A stretch of 64,000 nucleotides of DNA from Pseudomonas hormoni. Its GTDB lineage: Bacteria; Pseudomonadota; Gammaproteobacteria; Pseudomonadales; Pseudomonadaceae. Shown piece after piece: positions 59,365 to 64,000 of this stretch; the first letter of the stretch is position 1; each line of letters starts with the position of its first letter. The stretch is from the NCBI RefSeq assembly GCF_018502625.1, contig NZ_CP075566.1, positions 1,679,001 to 1,743,000 of the forward strand, written 5' to 3'. The position numbers were made by a program, and so were the translations under genes. A model generated the notes under the pieces. The model had not been told where the DNA came from, ran no database searches, and worked only from the letters and a program-made list of their open reading frames with translations.

Positions 59365-60567
59365 ATGCGTATTGCTTATTTCATCAATCAGTACCCGAAG
59401 GTCAGCCATAGCTTCATTCGTCGCGAGATTTTGGCGGTGGAACGTCAGGGTTTTGAAGTGCAACGTATCGCGCTGCGTGGCTGGGACGCCGAGTTGGTGG
59501 ATGCCGAGGACGTGTCCGAACGCGATAAAACCCGGTATGTCTTGCAGGACGGAATAAAAGGGCTGTTGGGCCCCGCGCTGCAGGTATTGCGCGCCCAGCC
59601 ACGACGCTTTTTTTCGGCACTGTGGCTGGCGTTACGCATGGGTTTGCGTGCTGATCGCGCCTGGCCGTATCACGTGGTTTATTTGCTCGAAGCCTGTCGC
59701 CTGCTGACCTGGTTGCAGGCGTTCGGCGCCAGGCATGTGCATGCGCATTTCGGCACTAACTCCACCGAGGTGGTGATGCTGGCCAACGCACTCGGCGGGC
59801 CAGCGTACAGTTTTACGGTGCACGGCCCGGAGGAGTTCGATAAACCGCAGTTCATTCATCTGGGCGAGAAAGTACGTCGCGCGGCGTTTGTTGCCGCCAT
59901 CAGTTCTTATGGCCGCAGTCAGTTGTTTCGCTGGGTGGATCATTCGCATTGGGCCAAGGTAAAAGTGGTGCATTGCGGCCTGGAGCGGACGTTTCACGAT
60001 GTCACGCCCGTTGCCGTGCCTTCCGTGCCACGTCTGGTTTGCGTCGGTCGCTTGTGTGAGCAAAAGGGCCAGCTGTTGTTGCTGGAGGCCGCCCGCATCC
60101 TGGCCGCGCAAGCCGTGGAGTTCGAGATCGTACTGGCCGGCGATGGGGAAATGCGTGGGCAAATCGAAGCCCTGATTGCACAGCATGGCTTGCAGTCGAA
60201 AGTACGAATTACCGGCTGGATCAGCAGCGACCAGGTACGCACCGAAATTCTTGCCGCGCGCGCCCTGGTACTGCCCAGCTTTGCCGAGGGTCTACCGGTG
60301 GTCATCATGGAAGCCATGGCATTGCGCCGACCGGTGTTGACGACCTATGTGGCGGGCATTCCCGAGCTCGTGCGCCAGGGCGAGAATGGTTGGCTGTTTC
60401 CCGCTGGCGAAGTGGAGGAGCTGGCAGCGGCGATGGTGGACTGCCTCGCGCAACCTGCCGAGGTGTTGCAGCGGATGGGCGAAGCGGCCTGGCAGCGGGT
60501 GGTGGAACGCCACGATATAGATACCGAAGCAGCCAGGTTGGCTGATTTATTCAAGGCGCAAGCATGA
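59365..60567 (+). CDS. Family 4 glycosyltransferase
   Basis: A 400-residue GT-B enzyme. N-terminal IAYFINQYPKVSHSFIRREI and HVHAHFGTNSTEV; C-terminal VCVGRLCEQKGQLLLLEA and SFAEGLPVVIMEAMALRRPV (the EX7E motif), then GENGWLFPAGEVEEL. It transfers a sugar with retention of configuration onto the lipid-linked chain. The ATGA overlap with the next gene and the 12-bp gap upstream place it firmly in the operon. Confidence 0.92.
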   Translation: MRIAYFINQYPKVSHSFIRREILAVERQGFEVQRIALRGWDAELVDAEDVSERDKTRYVLQDGIKGLLGPALQVLRAQPRRFFSALWLALRMGLRADRAWPYHVVYLLEACRLLTWLQAFGARHVHAHFGTNSTEVVMLANALGGPAYSFTVHGPEEFDKPQFIHLGEKVRRAAFVAAISSYGRSQLFRWVDHSHWAKVKVVHCGLERTFHDVTPVAVPSVPRLVCVGRLCEQKGQLLLLEAARILAAQAVEFEIVLAGDGEMRGQIEALIAQHGLQSKVRITGWISSDQVRTEILAARALVLPSFAEGLPVVIMEAMALRRPVLTTYVAGIPELVRQGENGWLFPAGEVEELAAAMVDCLAQPAEVLQRMGEAAWQRVVERHDIDTEAARLADLFKAQA

Positions 60568-61751
60568 TCACATTACTGGGTTGGCTGTTCAGCGCACTGC
60601 TGGTGCTCATCGTACCGCCGGTGTTGGTGTTGTTTGCCCAGGTGCTGCTGGCCTGTCTGCCTGCGCGGTCACGTTCGTCGACACCAGGACCGCGGCCGCG
60701 GGTGGCGGTGCTGGTGCCGGCGCACAATGAATCCTCGCTCATCGTTGCGACGCTCAATAGCATTCAGCCGCAGTTGGTAGAAGGCGATCGCCTGTTGGTG
60801 GTGGCGGACAACTGTTCTGACGACACCGCGGCGCTGGCCCGCGCAGCGGGTGCCGAGGTGGTGGAGCGCAGCAATGAGCAGCAGCGTGGCAAGGGGTATG
60901 CGCTGGACTTCGGGGTGCGTCATCTGGCGAGCGATGCGCCGGAAGTCATGATCATCGTCGATGCCGATTCCCTGCTGAGTGAAGGCTCGATCCTGCGCCT
61001 GGCACTGTGCTGCATCGACTCCGGCCGGCCGACTCAGGCCCTGTATTTAATGCATGCTCCTGCAGGATCCGGGCTGAAAGTGCAGCTTGCCGAGTTTGCC
61101 TGGTGTGTGAAAAACCGGGTGCGGCCGCAAGGTTGGGCCAGGCTTGGTTTGCCTTGTTCATTAATGGGGTCGGGGATGGCTTTCGTCTGGAAGGACCTGG
61201 CTTTGATTGACCTCGCAAGCGGCCATATCGTCGAAGATCTGAAGATGGGCCTGGATTTCTGCCGAAGCGGCAAGCCACCCTTGTTTTGCCGCGATGCGCT
61301 GGTGACCAGTTATTTTCCGCGCAGTGACGAAGGCTTGAGTACTCAGCGCAAGCGTTGGGAACACGGTCATCTGGGGGTCATCCTGGGTGATGCGCCAAAG
61401 TTGATGATAGAGGCGATCACCCGGGGTAACGGGAGTCTGCTGGCGATGACGCTGGATTTGTTGGTGCCTCCGCTGGCCTTGCTGACGTTGGCTCTGGGCG
61501 CAACCTTTGCCCTGTCATGGCTGGTATTTTTGCTGGGCGGTGCATTGGCGCCCGCATTGATCGCTTCGATCGGGATGGTCCTGTTGGCAGGGACTGTGCT
61601 GCTGGCATGGAGCCGGTTCGGTCGCGAGATCATCGCTTTTTCGACCTTGATGTATGCGCCGTTCTACGCGTTGAAAAAAATCCCCCTGTACATCGGCTTT
61701 GTGCTCAAGCGTCAGGTCGAGTGGGTGCGTTCGAAGAGAGATGACAATTAA
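60564..61751 (+). CDS. Membrane-bound family 2 glycosyltransferase
   Basis: A 395-residue enzyme with an N-terminal TM helix (LLGWLFSALLVLIVPPVLVL), a catalytic domain (VAVLVPAHNESSLIVATL, metal motif IIVDADSLL, acceptor block EDLKMGLDF and STQRKRWEHG, a Q/RxxRW-type motif) and C-terminal TM helices. The layout is that of processive-type or cellulose-synthase-like GT2 enzymes, but it is short, so a single transfer is as likely. It overlaps the previous gene by 4 bp and the next by one base (TAATG). Confidence 0.9.
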   Translation: MITLLGWLFSALLVLIVPPVLVLFAQVLLACLPARSRSSTPGPRPRVAVLVPAHNESSLIVATLNSIQPQLVEGDRLLVVADNCSDDTAALARAAGAEVVERSNEQQRGKGYALDFGVRHLASDAPEVMIIVDADSLLSEGSILRLALCCIDSGRPTQALYLMHAPAGSGLKVQLAEFAWCVKNRVRPQGWARLGLPCSLMGSGMAFVWKDLALIDLASGHIVEDLKMGLDFCRSGKPPLFCRDALVTSYFPRSDEGLSTQRKRWEHGHLGVILGDAPKLMIEAITRGNGSLLAMTLDLLVPPLALLTLALGATFALSWLVFLLGGALAPALIASIGMVLLAGTVLLAWSRFGREIIAFSTLMYAPFYALKKIPLYIGFVLKRQVEWVRSKRDDN

Positions 61752-62485
61752 TGCACGCTTCGTCCTGGCAACACCGCTGGCAAACGATTACCCGCAAACT
61801 CCGGGTGGTCAGCGACATTGAAGATGAGCAACGATTGATTGAGGCGTTGTCCAGACCTGACGCGACGACCGTGCTCGGATTCGCCAATGCCCATGCAATG
61901 AACCTGGTGGCAGCCAACACCGATTACCATTGCGCGCTGCTCTCGGCGGACGTGTTGCTGCGGGATGGCTCCGGCCTGGCCATCCTGTTTCGTCGCCTCG
62001 GTCTGGAACCGGGGCTGAATATGAATGGCACCGACTTCATCCCCAAACTGCTGGCGGCGTACAAGGGCCGGCGCGTGGCTTTCTGGGGCACTGAAGAGCC
62101 TTTTCTCACTCATGCGGTGCGGCACAGCGAAGCGCAGTTTGCGGTCAATGTCGTCTCTGCTCACCATGGCTTCGCGCCAGTGGATGCCTACATCAACCTT
62201 GCCCGGCAGTTTCAGCCGGAACTGGTTGTGCTGGGGATGGGCATGCCCAAGCAAGAAGCCGTCGCTGCCAGGCTGGCCAACAGCGGCGTGCCCTGTCTTG
62301 TCGTGTGTGGCGGGGCGATCCTGGACTTTCTCGGCGGCAAGGTGACTCGCGCTCCGCAATGGGTGCGTCGTATCGGTTGCGAGTGGGTGTTCAGACTCAT
62401 CACTGAGCCAAAGCGACTCTTTCGTCGTTATGTGATGGGTAATCCGCTGTTTCTGTTACGTACTTTGATCTTCAGGCAAGCCTGA
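61751..62485 (+). CDS. WecG/TagA/CpsF family glycosyltransferase (GT26)
   Basis: A 244-residue protein. FANAHAMNLVAANTDYHCAL, LLRDGSGLAILFRR, NGTDFIPKLL and VVLGMGMPKQEAV are the GT26 signature blocks, with GGAILDFLGGKVTRAPQWVR near the end. Such enzymes add UDP-N-acetylmannosaminuronate or a similar sugar to a lipid carrier. Its ATG shares the A of the previous stop (TAATG). Last gene of the tightly packed block; a 375-bp gap follows. Confidence 0.9.
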   Translation: MHASSWQHRWQTITRKLRVVSDIEDEQRLIEALSRPDATTVLGFANAHAMNLVAANTDYHCALLSADVLLRDGSGLAILFRRLGLEPGLNMNGTDFIPKLLAAYKGRRVAFWGTEEPFLTHAVRHSEAQFAVNVVSAHHGFAPVDAYINLARQFQPELVVLGMGMPKQEAVAARLANSGVPCLVVCGGAILDFLGGKVTRAPQWVRRIGCEWVFRLITEPKRLFRRYVMGNPLFLLRTLIFRQA

Positions 62486-62860
62486 CGCAGCAGCTCTTTT
62501 GATACCCCGCTCAAGCTTTTCCGGCGCCATAAAAACAGCGTCTGAAATATCTTGCAAAACTTCGGCGTTGCACCTTTACTCATGTTGAAGTTTCGACTTG
62601 ACGGGTGTGCTTTGGGCTGTTGGCTTCATTAAGATTGGCGTCAACAAAATGTTGTCGGGCAATCTTGAGTTCCAGGGAGGGAGTTGCGGATTTTTCGCAA
62701 GAAGGAAGGTGACAGGATCAAAGTGGATGACGGATTGTATCGAGATTGTAATATCCGCCCAGTTTGAACAGTGTGCTCAGTTGTCGCGCTTTCATTTCGA
62801 ATCTTTGGTTTATTGATTTGAAACTCAAATGGCCTTTCCTTGAATTGTGCTAGTAACCAA
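62486..62860. other. 375-bp AT-richer intergenic region
   Basis: It separates the operon end from the last gene. TTGACG at 62598 has no matching -10 at the usual distance. A 72-codon open frame (62598-62816) has no ribosome site or recognisable protein and is not annotated. Composition is clearly more AT-rich than the flanking glycosyltransferases. Confidence 0.5.
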
Positions 62861-64000
62861 ATGAAAGAATATATAGCGGAATCAGTGCGTCACTTATTAA
62901 CTCCTTCGGTGCGATTCGAGCTAAGGAAAGCTGTCGCCTGGCTGCGGGATATTCTCGGGCGAGCCTGTTTTTGGCGCTGGGAAATTGTCAGGTTCAAACT
63001 GCGGGAAGACAGCGCCTATGACATTCTCTACGTGGGCAGGAAAACACAGCGGGAGTTTGTGAAGGTTTTACTGGGCGTTCAATCTCAAACAGTTGATGAA
63101 CAGTTGTTGAAGTTGGGCAAGTCAGACCGGACAGTGGTGGTCAGTGAAATGCCGACCCCGGGGGCATTGTATGTGCCTCAGTACCTGAGTGCTGTCGTGC
63201 CGTTGAGCAGGTCAATTGACGAGATCACCGCGAGATACAACACCGAGCTGCGCCGAAATCTACGCAAGAACCGTCTGCGCTACCGCATGAAACAAGCCTT
63301 GAACGATGACGAGATTGAAACTGCGGATCGGGAAATGCTTCAACCCTATGCCGCAGCCCGGCATGGTGCGGCCGCCTCGCAAATTGAAGCGCAGGAAGTT
63401 CACCGGGTGGCAAAAGTCGCCGGGCGACTCGATCTGGTGCTGCTGGAAGACGAGATTGTTGCATGCCATCTTGGCTGCGTAGTCACCCGGGCAGGGAAGC
63501 GTTATTGGAGTACCGTGCGCTTCGGTTACCCTGATGTTGTGTTTTCAGATACAAAGAAGTTACGCGAAGTTAACTCCATTACCACGTTCATGGCGCTTGA
63601 ATGGGCGATTGAAAATGGTTTTGACTATTACGATATCGGAACTTGCCTGGCACGCCCGGACGACGGACTTCTCGAATGGAAAAGAAGGCGCGGCGGTGAT
63701 GTTGATACGCTGGGTAATCACGGCTATTTGTTTGTTCAACTGCCCAGGACAGGCGCAGCTCAGTTTCTCTGGGAGGCGCCACTATTTGCTGTAGAGGGCA
63801 AGAACCTGACACTTCATCTCGGGTTGCCGGACGGGCCGAGTGATGAAGAAGTTACGCACCGATATCGAGAAATGGGTTTTGGTGGTCTTTTCAAAATATA
63901 TATCCATTGCGCCAGGGTGCCGGGAGAGGAACTTCTCGATACTTTGCGCAGCCGTTACGCTCATTTGAAGTCGCCCCCAGTCCTGGAAAGTATCGTTTCC
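62861..64000 (+). CDS. FemAB/GNAT-like acyltransferase family protein, 3' truncated by the window
   Basis: The frame is open for 380 codons from ATG 62861 to the last base with no stop, so the C terminus is missing. LRRNLRKNRLRYRMK, LVLLEDEIVACHLGCVVTRA and YDIGTCLARPDDGLLEWKRR fit the Acetyltransf_6 (FemAB/BioF2-like) double-GNAT fold, which transfers acyl or aminoacyl groups. FemAB-like proteins are regular members of exosortase-associated EPS loci. No good Shine-Dalgarno precedes the ATG; GTG 62885 after GCGGAA is an alternative start. Confidence 0.72.
   Translation, partial: MKEYIAESVRHLLTPSVRFELRKAVAWLRDILGRACFWRWEIVRFKLREDSAYDILYVGRKTQREFVKVLLGVQSQTVDEQLLKLGKSDRTVVVSEMPTPGALYVPQYLSAVVPLSRSIDEITARYNTELRRNLRKNRLRYRMKQALNDDEIETADREMLQPYAAARHGAAASQIEAQEVHRVAKVAGRLDLVLLEDEIVACHLGCVVTRAGKRYWSTVRFGYPDVVFSDTKKLREVNSITTFMALEWAIENGFDYYDIGTCLARPDDGLLEWKRRRGGDVDTLGNHGYLFVQLPRTGAAQFLWEAPLFAVEGKNLTLHLGLPDGPSDEEVTHRYREMGFGGLFKIYIHCARVPGEELLDTLRSRYAHLKSPPVLESIVS

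Noticed and set aside
62598..62816. 72-codon open frame in the gap before the FemAB-like gene
   Set aside because: No ribosome site, no signal or family; composition fits non-coding sequence.

Overview
The window reads as chromosome of a Pseudomonas of the fluorescens group. It is GC-rich and densely coded, and carries Pseudomonas-typical families (DUF2790, a PE-Lig-Pol LigD, Pcs). It also holds sixteen REP/REPIN-type palindromic repeats of the kind abundant in P. fluorescens relatives. I see no rRNA, tRNA, CRISPR array, insertion sequence or phage.

Region 1 (1-41.5 kb) is mostly core and accessory metabolism in short operons separated by REP elements. In order it holds the 3' end of an amino-acid ABC substrate-binding protein and an AstE-like metallo-hydrolase; a secreted esterase; an ABM monooxygenase with a GST; a membrane protein and MntH; a LysR/F420-reductase-like pair; a 3-oxoacid CoA-transferase/thiolase operon with its LysR regulator; a sirtuin; and a methyltransferase. 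It continues with an acetamidase/formamidase beside an orphan DUF692 (MNIO)-DUF2063 pair; a CdsA/PlsC/CDP-alcohol phospholipid trio; an OmpR-type two-component system facing DUF2790, a repeat peptide and a DipZ-like protein; AraC/DUF4242/methyltransferase; a UspA pair protein; DUF488 with phosphatidylcholine synthase; and a TerB-like protein. It ends with a diiron oxidase-like/methyltransferase/LigD operon, a lipoprotein, small redox proteins and an AraC regulator.

Region 2 (41.7-64 kb, running off the end) is one large exopolysaccharide locus. A secreted protein with a PEP-CTERM-like tail and a small basic protein precede the export module (polysaccharide export protein, beta-barrel protein, chain-length determinant, tyrosine autokinase). 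A leftward block then carries a Wzy-like polymerase, a glycoside hydrolase and GalE. A long rightward operon follows: Wzx-like flippase, a 64-residue Tat-signal protein, a GMC oxidoreductase, an acyltransferase, two GT2 enzymes, a serine-acetyltransferase-like protein, a DUF535 protein, a GT4, a membrane GT2 and a WecG/TagA enzyme. The last open frame, a FemAB/GNAT-like protein, is cut by the window end. The parts resemble exosortase (PEP-CTERM)-associated EPS loci, but no exosortase lies inside the window.

How the parts of the EPS locus would work together (inference): the glycosyltransferases build a lipid-linked repeat, decorated by the acyltransferases and perhaps oxidised by the GMC enzyme. 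The flippase and polymerase export and extend it, the chain-length protein and kinase control length, the export protein and beta-barrel pass it out, and the hydrolase trims it.
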